Assembly (NCBI RefSeq): GCF_031348265.1
Contig: NZ_CP133771.1
Coordinates: 1,984,001-2,048,000 of the forward strand
Origin: Streptomyces collinus
Lineage (GTDB): Bacteria; Actinomycetota; Actinomycetes; Streptomycetales; Streptomycetaceae
DNA length: 64,000 nucleotides
Reading direction: 5' to 3'
The notes beneath the pieces were generated by a model. The model saw only the letters and a list, made by a program, of their open reading frames with translations. It was not told the DNA's origin and did not search any database. The translations under genes were made by a program, and so were the position numbers. This document shows, one piece after another, positions 1 to 8,683 of this stretch. Position 1 is the stretch's first letter, and each line of letters starts with the position of its first letter.

Positions 1-1392
1 CAGCACGTTCGCCGAGGACACCACGAGGGTGGCGAGGGCGAGGCGGGTCTTCTCGCCGCCGGAGAGGACGCCGGCCGGCTTGTCGACGTCGTCTCCGGAG
101 AACAGGAACGAGCCGAGCGTCTTGCGGACCTCCACCAGGTCCAGGTCGGGGGCGGCGGAGCGCATGTTCTCCAGGACCGTGCGCTCCGGGTCGAGGGTCT
201 CGTGCTCCTGCGCGTAGTAGCCGAGCTTGAGGCCGTGGCCCTCGATGACCTTGCCGGTGTCGGGCTGCTCCGCACCGCCGAGCAGGCGGAGCAGGGTCGT
301 CTTGCCCGCGCCGTTGAGGCCCAGGATGACGACGCGCGAACCCTTGTCGATGGCCAGGTCGACGTCGGTGAAGATCTCCAGCGATCCGTAGGACTTCGAC
401 AGGCCCTCGGCCATGAGGGGGGTCTTGCCGCACGGGGAGGGCTCGGGGAAGCGCAGCTTGGCGACCTTGTCGGACTTGCGCTCGGCCTCCAGGCCGGCCA
501 GCAGCTTGTCCGCCCGGCGGGCCATGTTCTGCGCGGCGACGGTCTTGGTGGCCTTGGCCCGCATCTTGTCGGCCTGCGAGTGCAGCGCGGAGGCCTTCTT
601 CTCGGCGTTCTGCCGCTCGCGCTTGCGGCGCTTCTCGTCGGCCTCGCGCTGCTGCTGGTAGAGCTTCCAGCCCATGTTGTAGATGTCGATCTGAGCGCGG
701 TTGGCGTCCAGGTAGAACACCTTGTTGACGACCGTCTCGACCAGGTCGACGTCGTGGGAGATCACGATGAAGCCGCCGCGGTAGGTCTTCAGGTAGTCGC
801 GCAGCCAGACGATCGAGTCGGCGTCGAGGTGGTTCGTGGGCTCGTCGAGCAGCAGGGTGTCCGCGTCCGAGAAGAGGATCCGGGCCAGCTCGATACGGCG
901 GCGCTGACCGCCGGAGAGCGTGTGCAGCGGCTGGCCGAGGACCCGGTCGGGCAGGTTGAGCGCGGCGGCGATGGTGGCGGCCTCGGCCTCGGCGGCGTAC
1001 CCGCCCTTGGTGAGGAACTCCGTCTCCTGGCGCTCGTACTGCCTGAGCGCCTTCTCGCGGGTGGCGCCCTGGCCGTTGGCGATGCGCTGTTCGTTGTCGC
1101 GCATCTTCTTGATCAGTACGTCCAGGCCGCGCGCGGACAGGATGCGGTCGCGGGCGAGGATGTCGAGGTCGCCGGTGCGGGGGTCCTGCGGGAGGTAGCC
1201 GACCTCGCCGGAGCGGGTGATGGCGCCGCCGGCGGGCATGCCCTCGCCTGCCAGGCATTTGGTGAGGGTGGTCTTCCCCGCGCCGTTGCGGCCGACCAGG
1301 CCGATGCGGTCGCCCTTGGCGATGCGGAACGAGGCGTTTTCGATGAGGACGCGGGCACCGGCGCGCAGCTCGATACCGGAGGCGGAGATCAC
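1..1392 (-). CDS. ABC-F family ATP-binding protein (3' end beyond the window)
   Basis: ABC-F proteins are soluble twin-ATPase factors that bind the ribosomal E site and relieve stalled or antibiotic-bound ribosomes. The 464 visible codons show Walker A GRNGAGKTT near residues 34-42, LSGGQ near 158, a Walker B DEPTNHLD, a charged inter-domain linker near 225-310, a second Walker A GLNGAGKTTLL near 350 and a second LSGGE near 441. There are no membrane segments, which excludes an ordinary ABC exporter. The GTG start at 1392 has GGAG eight bases upstream. About 70 residues are probably missing at the left edge. I cannot tell from sequence whether this is a housekeeping translation factor or an antibiotic-protection protein; the possible leader ORF upstream favours drug-responsive control. 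Confidence 0.93.
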   Translation of the reverse strand, partial: MISASGIELRAGARVLIENASFRIAKGDRIGLVGRNGAGKTTLTKCLAGEGMPAGGAITRSGEVGYLPQDPRTGDLDILARDRILSARGLDVLIKKMRDNEQRIANGQGATREKALRQYERQETEFLTKGGYAAEAEAATIAAALNLPDRVLGQPLHTLSGGQRRRIELARILFSDADTLLLDEPTNHLDADSIVWLRDYLKTYRGGFIVISHDVDLVETVVNKVFYLDANRAQIDIYNMGWKLYQQQREADEKRRKRERQNAEKKASALHSQADKMRAKATKTVAAQNMARRADKLLAGLEAERKSDKVAKLRFPEPSPCGKTPLMAEGLSKSYGSLEIFTDVDLAIDKGSRVVILGLNGAGKTTLLRLLGGAEQPDTGKVIEGHGLKLGYYAQEHETLDPERTVLENMRSAAPDLDLVEVRKTLGSFLFSGDDVDKPAGVLSGGEKTRLALATLVVSSANVL

Positions 1393-1481
1393 GGACAGAC
1401 TCCAGGGCGGATACGGGGGCGGGATGGACGGCTGAGGACGTTCCCGTCCGTCTAATGCGCGAGGAGAATGGCCATGGGGAC
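1393..1481 (-). promoter_or_regulatory. Possible attenuation leader (7-codon ORF) before the ABC-F gene
   Basis: Reading leftwards, a 7-codon ORF M-A-I-L-L-A-H-stop occupies 1475-1452. TAGACT, a good -10 hexamer, lies six bases before its ATG, so the transcript could be leaderless. Between the ORF and the ABC-F start there are mutually exclusive pairings: GGACG/CGTCC with a 4-base loop, or GGACGG/CCGTCC. Ribosome-stalling leader peptides are known for several ABC-F resistance genes. That this is one is inference; no clear -35 was found. Confidence 0.35.
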
Positions 1482-1656
1482 AGTCTAACGGGGACGTGCA
1501 ACCACTTTTTCTGTGTGCGGGTGTTCGATCACCGGCGGCCCGGCGGAGGGCCGTTGTCAGTGCCCGGTGGAAGACTGAACAGCGGGCCGGGGAACGGGCC
1601 GGAATCCGGCTCTCCCGGCGGGGGAACACCCAGCGAGACACGAGGAAGTGATCGCC

Positions 1657-2070
1657 ATGGCAGGCACGTCCGGCGGGCGTCCGAGCATCTACCCGACGCT
1701 GCTGTACGCCGACGCGAAGGCGGCGATCCGCCAGCTCACGGAGGCCTTCGGCTTCACGGAGCTGTCGGTGTACGAGGGCGAGGACGGCTCGGTGCTGCAC
1801 GCCGAGCTGGTGCAGGGCAACGGCGCGGTGATGGTCGGTACCAAGGGCCGGGGCGGCCTGTTCGACGCCGCCATGAAGGACGCCGGCACCACGGGGGTGT
1901 ACGTGGTGGTGGACGACGTGGACGGGCACCACCGCCACGCGGTGGACCACGGCGTGGAGGTGCTGATGCCCCCGACGGACCAGGACTACGGCTCGCGGGA
2001 CTACCTGGCCCGGGACCTGGAGGGCAACGTGTGGAGCTTCGGGACCTACGCGCCCGAGATACCGGGCTGA
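1657..2070 (+). CDS. VOC (glyoxalase/bleomycin-resistance-like) family protein
   Basis: A 137-residue single-domain protein of the vicinal oxygen chelate superfamily. It opens with the beta-alpha-beta unit P-T-L-L-Y-A-D-A-K-A-A-I followed by a short hydrophobic strand. A second unit centres on VYVVVDDVDGHHRHA, and the end L-A-R-D-L-E-G-N-V-W-S-F-G-T-Y is the classical YxDPDGxxxxF-like close, with Glu in a metal-ligand position. ATG 1657 is preferred to the in-frame GTG 1648 because AGGAAG at 1643-1648 is correctly spaced only for the ATG. It stands alone between the ABC-F gene and a convergent gene. The substrate cannot be predicted, since this YycE/PhnB-like subgroup is functionally diverse. 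Confidence 0.85.
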   Translation: MAGTSGGRPSIYPTLLYADAKAAIRQLTEAFGFTELSVYEGEDGSVLHAELVQGNGAVMVGTKGRGGLFDAAMKDAGTTGVYVVVDDVDGHHRHAVDHGVEVLMPPTDQDYGSRDYLARDLEGNVWSFGTYAPEIPG

Positions 2071-2118
2071 CGGCCCCGGGACAGGTGAGCTGAAGGCTTC
2101 GGGGCCCGGGCGACGGCC

Positions 2119-3444
2119 CTAGCTGCCGCCGGTGTGCACCTGGAAGGCCGCCCGGCGGACGGCCTTGGCCAGGGCCGGGTCGGGGTGTGCGGCGGCGAGG
2201 GCGACCAGGACCTGCACGGTGCGCGGATGCCCCACGGCGCGTACCTCCTCCAGGAGCATCGGGACGGTCGGCTGCACCGCGGACTCCAAGTGGCGCACCA
2301 GCAGCGGCGCCTCCCCGTGGTCGGCGACGGCGGCCGCGGTGTCCACCCACAGCCAGGTCGCCTCCTCGCGGGTGAGGACCTCGTGGGCGTCCTCGGGGTC
2401 GGCGCCGTCGTGCTCGGCCAGCCACAGCAGCGCGTACGGCCTGAGCGTGGGCTCGTCCAGCACGCCGCGGACGTCCGGCTCGGCGGGGGCGCCGACCACG
2501 CGCAGCGCCTCGAAGGCGAGGCCGCGCAGCAGGGCGTCCTCACCGCGGGCGGCGCCGAGGAGCTCGGTGACGGCGCTGCCGACGGGTCGGGCGGCGAGCC
2601 AGGCGCGGTACTCGGCGCGGGCCGCGTTCGGGCGCAGCTGGGCGCAGCCGCGGAGCATGTCGTCGGCGGCCTGCTCGATGTTCCCGGCGGGGCTCTGCGC
2701 GGCGACGCAGATCTGCTCCAGCTTGACCCAGACGGCCCAGCTGCCGAGCGGGGTGAGGGTGGCCTGGCCGTCGCCGTAGGTGAGGGCGCCGACGGAGGCG
2801 AGGGCGCGCAGGGCCCAGTCGAGCAGGGGGGCGAGCGGGGCGTCGGTGGGCTCCGGTTCGGCCGGCGGCTCGGGCTGGGGGCCGTAGGGGATCTCGCAGC
2901 GGGCGGTGCGCAGCTCGGTGACGCGCTGCTCCAGGAGGTCGAGGAGCTGCTCCACGGGGACGGGCCCGGCGGACAGCTGGAGGAAGGACAGCGCCTGGGG
3001 CATGGCGGAGACGACCTCGGCGACGGCGGCGGGCTCGTGCTCCTCGGGCTCCGGGTGGGCGAGCGACCAGGCGTCGAAGAGCGCGACCCAGCCGCGCAGC
3101 ACGGCGCTGTCGTCGCGGTCCCAGGCGCGCAGCCGCCAGCCGGGGCGGGCGCTGTCGCCGTGCACCTCGACGAGGCCGGCGAGGCGGGCGGTGTCCCAGT
3201 CGGCTCTGACCTGAGCCGGTGTCAGGCCCAGTTCGCGGGCGGCCCGTTCGGCCGTCGTGTCGGAGAGGGTGGCCTTGCCGTCGTCGGTGGCGCTGTCCCG
3301 GCCGGGACCGAGCGCGGCGTCGGCCCAGCGGGCGACACGGGCCGCGTCGGCGAGACCTGAGCGTGCCATTCTGGCCAGCTCCGCCGGTGCCGGGGTGCCC
3401 TCCGGGGGGCGTGGGGCGGGGCGGCGCGAGCGCCGCTGGTTCAT
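2119..3444 (-). CDS. Conserved hypothetical protein with HEAT-like repeats
   Basis: A 441-residue soluble protein whose family I do not recognise. The start at ATG 3444 (M-N-Q-R-R-S-R-R) is chosen because a longer reading frame would add about 50 residues of low-complexity basic sequence. After an Arg/Pro-rich N-terminus, residues about 60-120 contain ERAARELGLTPAQVRADW followed by a G-L-V-E-V wing-like turn, suggesting a degenerate winged helix. The C-terminal 150 residues are paired amphipathic helices (ALLRGLAFEALRVVGAP, APLLVRHLESAVQPTVPMLL, TVQVLVALAAAHPDPAL) typical of HEAT or Armadillo repeats, pointing to protein binding. The Pro/Glu-rich linker near 225-240 separates the two halves. 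No catalytic motif is visible. Confidence 0.8.
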   Translation of the reverse strand: MNQRRSRRPAPRPPEGTPAPAELARMARSGLADAARVARWADAALGPGRDSATDDGKATLSDTTAERAARELGLTPAQVRADWDTARLAGLVEVHGDSARPGWRLRAWDRDDSAVLRGWVALFDAWSLAHPEPEEHEPAAVAEVVSAMPQALSFLQLSAGPVPVEQLLDLLEQRVTELRTARCEIPYGPQPEPPAEPEPTDAPLAPLLDWALRALASVGALTYGDGQATLTPLGSWAVWVKLEQICVAAQSPAGNIEQAADDMLRGCAQLRPNAARAEYRAWLAARPVGSAVTELLGAARGEDALLRGLAFEALRVVGAPAEPDVRGVLDEPTLRPYALLWLAEHDGADPEDAHEVLTREEATWLWVDTAAAVADHGEAPLLVRHLESAVQPTVPMLLEEVRAVGHPRTVQVLVALAAAHPDPALAKAVRRAAFQVHTGGS

Positions 3445-3776
3445 CGCTGGTGGGGCGGCGGCCAGGGGTCGCGGGCGGACGAGTCGAAGCCTGGAGTCGC
3501 GCGGGATACGGGACGTCACGGGTGCAGTCTTCCGGTTGACGGTCCGAAAACCCAAACGGAATGTCACGGCGGGCGACGGGGATGGCCAACGCACCGGTTC
3601 CCGGGAGTGGTCGAGGGCCGGGAATCGGCCAGTGGTACGACGCTAAACGGAATCTCCGCGACCGGTCGGCGACGGGGGCGGCGGAATGCGGTGGCGACGG
3701 GGCGAAGGGGGCGTGAACGGGGGGTGCGTGAGAAGCCGGAACGGGAGGCCGGGCCGGCGAGTGGGTGGGAACGGCG
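3445..3776. other. 332-base intergenic stretch, no gene seen
   Basis: It lies between two minus-strand genes and should hold the promoter of the HEAT-like gene and the 3' end of the hydrolase transcript. It is rich in GGGGGCG-type tracts. Reading frames across it have no credible start or codon pattern. I found no convincing hairpin terminator or operator. Confidence 0.5.
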
Positions 3777-4904
3777 TCACATGAGGGGTGTCAGGAAGCG
3801 TCGGAGGGCTTCCTCGTAAGCCTCCGGGTCGGCGTTCCACATGGCTCCGTGGGGTGCGTTGCGGACCGTGCGCAGGGCGACCGTGCCGGGGTGGGCGTCG
3901 GCGAGCCGGCGGGAGAGCTGCCAGGGGGCGACGGTGTCGTCCGGGCCGTGGATGACGAGCGCCGGGACGCTCGGCCCGCCGGGCGGCACCGCGCCCGCGA
4001 CACGGCCGCCGGGCAGGCCGGTGCGGCCCTGGGCGGCCCGGACCGCGAGGGGCAGCAGCGCCCCCGGGGTACGACGGGCCGAGGCCAGGGCGCGCAGGGT
4101 GGTCTCCCAGGCGAGTACCGGGGAGTCCAGGACGAGCCCGGAGACACGGTCGCGCAGCCCCGAGTGCGTGGCGGCGCGCAGGGCCATGGTGGCGCCGGTG
4201 GACCAGCCGTGCAGGACGACCTGGCGGGCTCCGTAGCGCACGGCGTAGCGGATGGCGGCGTCGAGGTCGCGCCACTCGGTCTCGCCGAGGTGGCTGAGGC
4301 CGTCGGGCCGGCGGGGTGCCCCCAGGTCGCCGCGGTAGGCGAGGGCGAGCACCGGGAAGTGGTTGCGGTGCAGGAACGGCATGACGTTCATGGCGAGTTC
4401 GCGGGTGGCGCCCAGGCCGTGCACGGCGATCACCCAGGTGTCCCGCTTGCCGGGCACGAACCACGCGGGCAGGGCACCGAGTTCGCCGGGGACGTCGACG
4501 TCGGCGTGGTCGAGTCCGAGGGCGGCGCCCGGGTTGCCGACGTACACGTTCGGTGTGAGCCAGACCTTGTCACCGGGCTTCAGCGTGCCGTGGGTGACGC
4601 TCTCCAGGCGGCGCACGACGGTGTCGGCGGGGTGCGGGGCGCCGGTCAGGACGGGGCCGACGACCGCGTGCGAGCCGTTGCCGGACAGGCCGTAGCGGCC
4701 GGGGCGCAGGGCGGCGAAGTCCCGGGTGAGGCTGATCTGCCCGGCGGCGGTGCCGTGCACGGTGAGCCGGGGTTCGGTGGGCAGGGGCCTGCCGGGAGGC
4801 GCCTTGAGCGCGGCGTCGCTGGCGAGCCGGCCGGCGGCCACCGCGGCGGCACCGGCCCCGATGACGGCGGTGACGGCAGCGGCCGTCGCTTTGACAGTGC
4901 GCAC
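3777..4904 (-). CDS. Alpha/beta hydrolase, membrane-anchored or secreted
   Basis: A 375-residue serine hydrolase. The GTG start at 4904 gives a short basic N-terminus and one hydrophobic segment (residues about 4-22, rich in Ala, Val and Gly), suggesting an uncleaved anchor or signal. The fold is clear: oxyanion strand V-I-A-V-H-G-L-G, nucleophile elbow G-W-S-T-G, acid in H-G-P-D-D-T-V-A-P, and C-terminal catalytic His in N-A-P-H-G-A-M. The N-terminal 150 residues before the hydrolase core are typical of actinobacterial YqiA/BAAT-like hydrolases acting at the cell surface. The start codon is only fairly supported, because its ribosome-binding site (GGACCC) is weak. Substrate unknown; esterase or amidase activity is likely. 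Confidence 0.85.
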   Translation of the reverse strand: MRTVKATAAAVTAVIGAGAAAVAAGRLASDAALKAPPGRPLPTEPRLTVHGTAAGQISLTRDFAALRPGRYGLSGNGSHAVVGPVLTGAPHPADTVVRRLESVTHGTLKPGDKVWLTPNVYVGNPGAALGLDHADVDVPGELGALPAWFVPGKRDTWVIAVHGLGATRELAMNVMPFLHRNHFPVLALAYRGDLGAPRRPDGLSHLGETEWRDLDAAIRYAVRYGARQVVLHGWSTGATMALRAATHSGLRDRVSGLVLDSPVLAWETTLRALASARRTPGALLPLAVRAAQGRTGLPGGRVAGAVPPGGPSVPALVIHGPDDTVAPWQLSRRLADAHPGTVALRTVRNAPHGAMWNADPEAYEEALRRFLTPLM

Positions 4905-4984
4905 GGGTCCAGTGTCCCGGCGGATGCCGTGGGCGACCAGCGGGCGGCGGCGGCGGAGTGACGTCCGCGGCGGCCGCAGGGGGC

Positions 4985-5716
4985 TCAGCCCCGCTGGCCG
5001 TAGCCGCGCAGGCGCTCCTCCACCTCCGTCAGCTGTTCCCGGGACAGCAGGCTCGGGGCCAGGCCGGGCACCGAGGAGGCGGTCAGCCACAGGCGGCACA
5101 TCCACTCCAGCTGGGCGGTGCGGTCGTAGGCCTGGGCGAGGGTGGTGCCGTGGGTGACGGTGCCGTGGTTCTGGAGGAGGCAGCCGGAGCGGCCGTCGAG
5201 GGCGCGGAGCATGTGCTCGGCCAACTCGTCCGTGCCGTACGTGGCATAGGGGGCGACCCGGACGGGGCCGCCGAGTGCGGCGGCCATGTAGTGGATCAGC
5301 GGGAGCTCGTCGACGAGGGTCGAGACGGCCGTCGCGTGGACGGCGTGGGTGTGGACGACGGCCCGGGCGCCGGTCGTGCGGTAGACCGCGAGGTGCATGG
5401 GCAGCTCGCTGGTGGGGACGAGGGTGCCGAGGACCTGCCGGCCGTCGAGGCCGACGCCGGTCACGTCGTCCGGGGTCAGCCGGTCGTAGGGGACGCCCGA
5501 CGGCGTGACCAGGACGGTGTCCCCGACGCGCACGGAGACGTTGCCGGACGTGCCGACGACGAGCCCGTCCGCGACCGTCCGGCGGGCCGCCGCGACGAGG
5601 TCCTCCCAGGCGTGCGCCTCCTCGGGGCGGGCACTTCTGCGCCGCGGCTCCCCCGCATCCCGTCCGCCCTCCCGCGCGTCCCCCGTGCCCTGCTCGTCGC
5701 CTCGCTGCTCAGCCAT
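4985..5716 (-). CDS. Class II aldolase/adducin family protein
   Basis: A 243-residue zinc-dependent class II aldolase-fold protein (fuculose-phosphate aldolase, ribulose-5-phosphate epimerase and methylthioribulose dehydratase relatives). The phosphate-binding loop T-S-G-N-V-S lies near residue 57, followed by V-T-P-S-G-V-P-Y. Zinc ligands are seen in V-H-T-H-A-V-H near residue 120 and in L-Q-N-H-G-T-V near 185. The first 30 residues are charged and disordered. ATG 5716 has AGGA nine bases upstream. It is divergent from the GH25 gene across 198 bases. The exact sugar phosphate cannot be assigned; fuculose-phosphate aldolase is the usual annotation. Confidence 0.88.
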   Translation of the reverse strand: MAEQRGDEQGTGDAREGGRDAGEPRRRSARPEEAHAWEDLVAAARRTVADGLVVGTSGNVSVRVGDTVLVTPSGVPYDRLTPDDVTGVGLDGRQVLGTLVPTSELPMHLAVYRTTGARAVVHTHAVHATAVSTLVDELPLIHYMAAALGGPVRVAPYATYGTDELAEHMLRALDGRSGCLLQNHGTVTHGTTLAQAYDRTAQLEWMCRLWLTASSVPGLAPSLLSREQLTEVEERLRGYGQRG

Positions 5717-5914
5717 GCCGCGATCCTGCCAGGCAGCGGCTCAACGCGCCCCCGGGCGGGGGTACTTCGATCCGGAAGCCGACGGTCCGTAAGGGCGGCT
5801 GTCGGCACAGAAGGCCCTGCGGATCCCTCCCGCCGCAGACCTGCGGGCATTCAGCGATCTTCCGGTACGCTCCGGGAGATTTGCCGTGCATGCCGCCATT
5901 CCGGGGGGAACCAC

Positions 5915-6670
5915 ATGGCCCGTGACCGCACACCGGCCCGACGCCGCGGCCGCTTACTGGCGGCATCCGCAGCCGCACTCGCCCTGGGCGGGGCCGCGCT
6001 CACCGAGGCCCCGGCCTCGGCGGCGAGCCGGCCGAAGGGGCACGACGTCTCGTCCCACCAGCGGAATGTCGACTGGCCCGGCGCGCGGACGCAGGGCGCC
6101 CGGTTCGTCTACGTCAAGGCGACGGAGTCCACCACCTACCGCAACCCCTCCTTCGCCCGGCAGTACAACGGCTCGCGCGCGGCCGGACTGGTGCGCGGCG
6201 CGTACCACTTCGCCCTGCCGGACCGGTCCTCCGGCCGGGCGCAGGCGGCGCACTTCGTGCGCAACGGCGGCAGCTGGACGGCGGACGGCTGGACGCTGCC
6301 GCCCGCGCTCGACATCGAATACAACCCGTACGACAAGAAGCACCAGTGCTACGGGCTGACGAGGGCGGGAATGGTCAGCTGGATCAAGGCGTTCAGCCAC
6401 GAGACCGAGCGGCTCACCGGCCGCCGCCCCGTGATCTACACGACCACCCACTGGTGGAACACGTGCACGGGCGGCAGCCGCGCCCTGGCCGCCGGTCATG
6501 CCCTGTGGATCGCCCGCTACGACGCTCCGAACCCCGGTGCGCTGCCGGCCGGCTGGTCCTCCTGGACCTTCTGGCAGTACGACAACGGCGGCGGGACACT
6601 TCCGGGTGATCAGAACCTTTTCAACGGGTCACTCGATCAGCTGAAGAGGTTCGCGCGGGGCGCGTGGTGA
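5915..6670 (+). CDS. Secreted GH25 muramidase (lysozyme M1 type) with a TTA codon
   Basis: A 251-residue secreted N-acetylmuramidase that would hydrolyse the MurNAc-GlcNAc bond of peptidoglycan. A Sec-type signal peptide covers residues 1-36: basic MARDRTPARRRGR, a hydrophobic core, then A-P-A-S-A before the mature protein. The GH25 catalytic residues are visible as D44 in H-D-V-S-S-H-Q and D133/E135 in A-L-D-I-E-Y. The C-terminus ends W-T-F-W-Q-Y-D-N. There is no cell-wall-binding domain. ATG 5915 follows a GGGGGG-AA ribosome-binding site. Codon 14 (5954-5956) is TTA for leucine, read by the bldA tRNA in Streptomyces, so translation should be delayed to development. The downstream gene is an unrelated phosphate transporter. 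Confidence 0.95.
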   Translation: MARDRTPARRRGRLLAASAAALALGGAALTEAPASAASRPKGHDVSSHQRNVDWPGARTQGARFVYVKATESTTYRNPSFARQYNGSRAAGLVRGAYHFALPDRSSGRAQAAHFVRNGGSWTADGWTLPPALDIEYNPYDKKHQCYGLTRAGMVSWIKAFSHETERLTGRRPVIYTTTHWWNTCTGGSRALAAGHALWIARYDAPNPGALPAGWSSWTFWQYDNGGGTLPGDQNLFNGSLDQLKRFARGAW

Positions 6671-6741
6671 CCGGGCGCCGGGGCGGCCGTTCCCGGGCGT
6701 CGCCACGACACCCCTTTGCGGTCACCCCTGCGCCCCTCCCA

Positions 6742-6782
6742 GTTCATCTCCCGTTCACTCAGGTTGCCTACGTTCATACGGC
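6742..6782 (+). promoter_or_regulatory. Candidate PHO box (PhoP binding repeats)
   Basis: Three GTTCA-starting units occur: GTTCATCTCCC at 6742-6752, GTTCACTCAGG directly abutting at 6753-6763, and GTTCATACGGC at 6772-6782. Streptomyces PhoP binds 11-base direct repeats resembling GTTCACCC. The position, 29 bases before the PiT transporter start, fits phosphate-dependent control. Confidence 0.7.
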
Positions 6783-6810
6783 CAACGACCTCGAACGATT
6801 GCCTGGGTAA

Positions 6811-8055
<1,245 letters not shown>

Positions 8056-8089
8056 CCCCGCCCACCGGCAACAAGGAAGAGTCTCCGAT

Positions 8090-8311
8090 ATGAAGATCGA
8101 CTGGGCGGCCCTCGGCTCCGTGTTCGGCGTCAGCCTCGTGGTCACCGTGGCTCTCGTGGGCCTGTTCACCCTCGGCATCACCGGTCTGTCCCGCCGCGAG
8201 CGGGCGGTGGCCCAGGGCGGGTCCGCGGGCCTCGCGGTCACCGGCGCGTACGCGTGCTTCGCGGCGTGCGCGGCGGCCGTCGGGTACGGCATCTATCTGA
8301 TCGTGGCCTGA
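8090..8311 (+). CDS. Small two-segment membrane protein, partner of PiT gene
   Basis: A 73-residue protein with two predicted membrane helices, residues about 8-32 (F-G-V-S-L-V-V-T-V-A-L-V-G-L) and 46-72 (G-A-Y-A-C-F-A-A-C-A-A-A-V-G-Y-G). A short basic loop, SRRERA, separates them. A ribosome-binding site GGAAGAG lies before the ATG at 8090. It lies 34 bases after the phosphate transporter and before a strong terminator, so the two form an operon. A role as an accessory subunit or regulator of the transporter is inference from position only. No catalytic residues are seen. Confidence 0.78.
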   Translation: MKIDWAALGSVFGVSLVVTVALVGLFTLGITGLSRRERAVAQGGSAGLAVTGAYACFAACAAAVGYGIYLIVA

Positions 8312-8333
8312 CGGCCCGACCGCACAACGTCCG

Positions 8334-8369
8334 CCGGGCGGCACGGGACCTGAGTCCTGTGCCGCCCGG
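8334..8369 (+). terminator. Strong hairpin terminator after the PiT operon
   Basis: A 15-pair stem (one G-U) runs from CCGGGCGGCAC to its complement, with the 6-base loop CCTGAG. It closes the phosphate transporter operon just before the cobalamin riboswitch. Confidence 0.85.
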
Positions 8370-8440
8370 TCGTCGTGTGTGCGCAGGGGGCGATGTGGGG
8401 TTCTCCACACTCTCCCCTCGCAGGTCAACGGCAAGTTGAC

Positions 8441-8569
8441 GGCGGTTCGCGGCCGTGGTGGACTGCCGGGGCCAGTACGGCGGCAGGAGAGGAAGCCGGT
8501 GCAAGTCCGGCGCGGTCCCGCCACTGTCACCGGGGTAGTGATCCCCGGGAGCCAGGAACTCTCACCGCC
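8441..8569 (+). promoter_or_regulatory. Cobalamin riboswitch aptamer controlling the cob operon
   Basis: The aptamer shows the conserved core GCCGGTGCAAGTCCGG (8495-8510), the GGTCCCGCCACTGT box (8514-8527) and the 3' element AGCCAGGAACTC (8550-8561), which resembles the B12-box consensus. GGCGGT at 8441-8446 is complementary to ACCGCC at 8564-8569 and can form the closing P1 helix. Family knowledge: adenosylcobalamin binding represses the downstream genes. The platform between 8570 and the cobD start lacks an obvious intrinsic terminator, so translational control is more likely. The rest of the 8312-8683 gap is accounted for by the terminator upstream and a short leader ORF downstream. Confidence 0.95.
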
Positions 8570-8619
8570 GGTCTCGTCGAACCAGGGCGTGGACACCCTG
8601 AGTGAGGACACATATCGCC

Positions 8620-8679
8620 ATGCGCGGCTGCCGATCGAGGTTCAACACCCCACCCCTGCCCGCCCTCCTGGCCGGCTGA
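8620..8679 (+). CDS. Possible 19-codon leader ORF upstream of cobD
   Basis: ATG 8620 opens a 19-codon frame (M-R-G-C-R-S-R-F-N ... L-L-A-G) that stops at TGA 8677-8679, four bases before the cobD ATG at 8684. GAGGA at 8604-8608 is the only Shine-Dalgarno-like sequence between the riboswitch and cobD; cobD itself has none. This suggests that the riboswitch could gate translation of this small ORF and that cobD is translated by reinitiation. This is inference; the spacing of 11 bases from GAGGA to ATG is slightly long. It was too short for standard gene calling. Confidence 0.45.
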   Translation: MRGCRSRFNTPPLPALLAG

Positions 8680-8683
8680 GCCC

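Noticed and set aside
4958..5914. In-frame upstream extension of the GH25 gene
   Set aside because: The extension lies opposite the class II aldolase gene and has shadow composition. ATG 5915 has a strong ribosome-binding site and begins a signal peptide.
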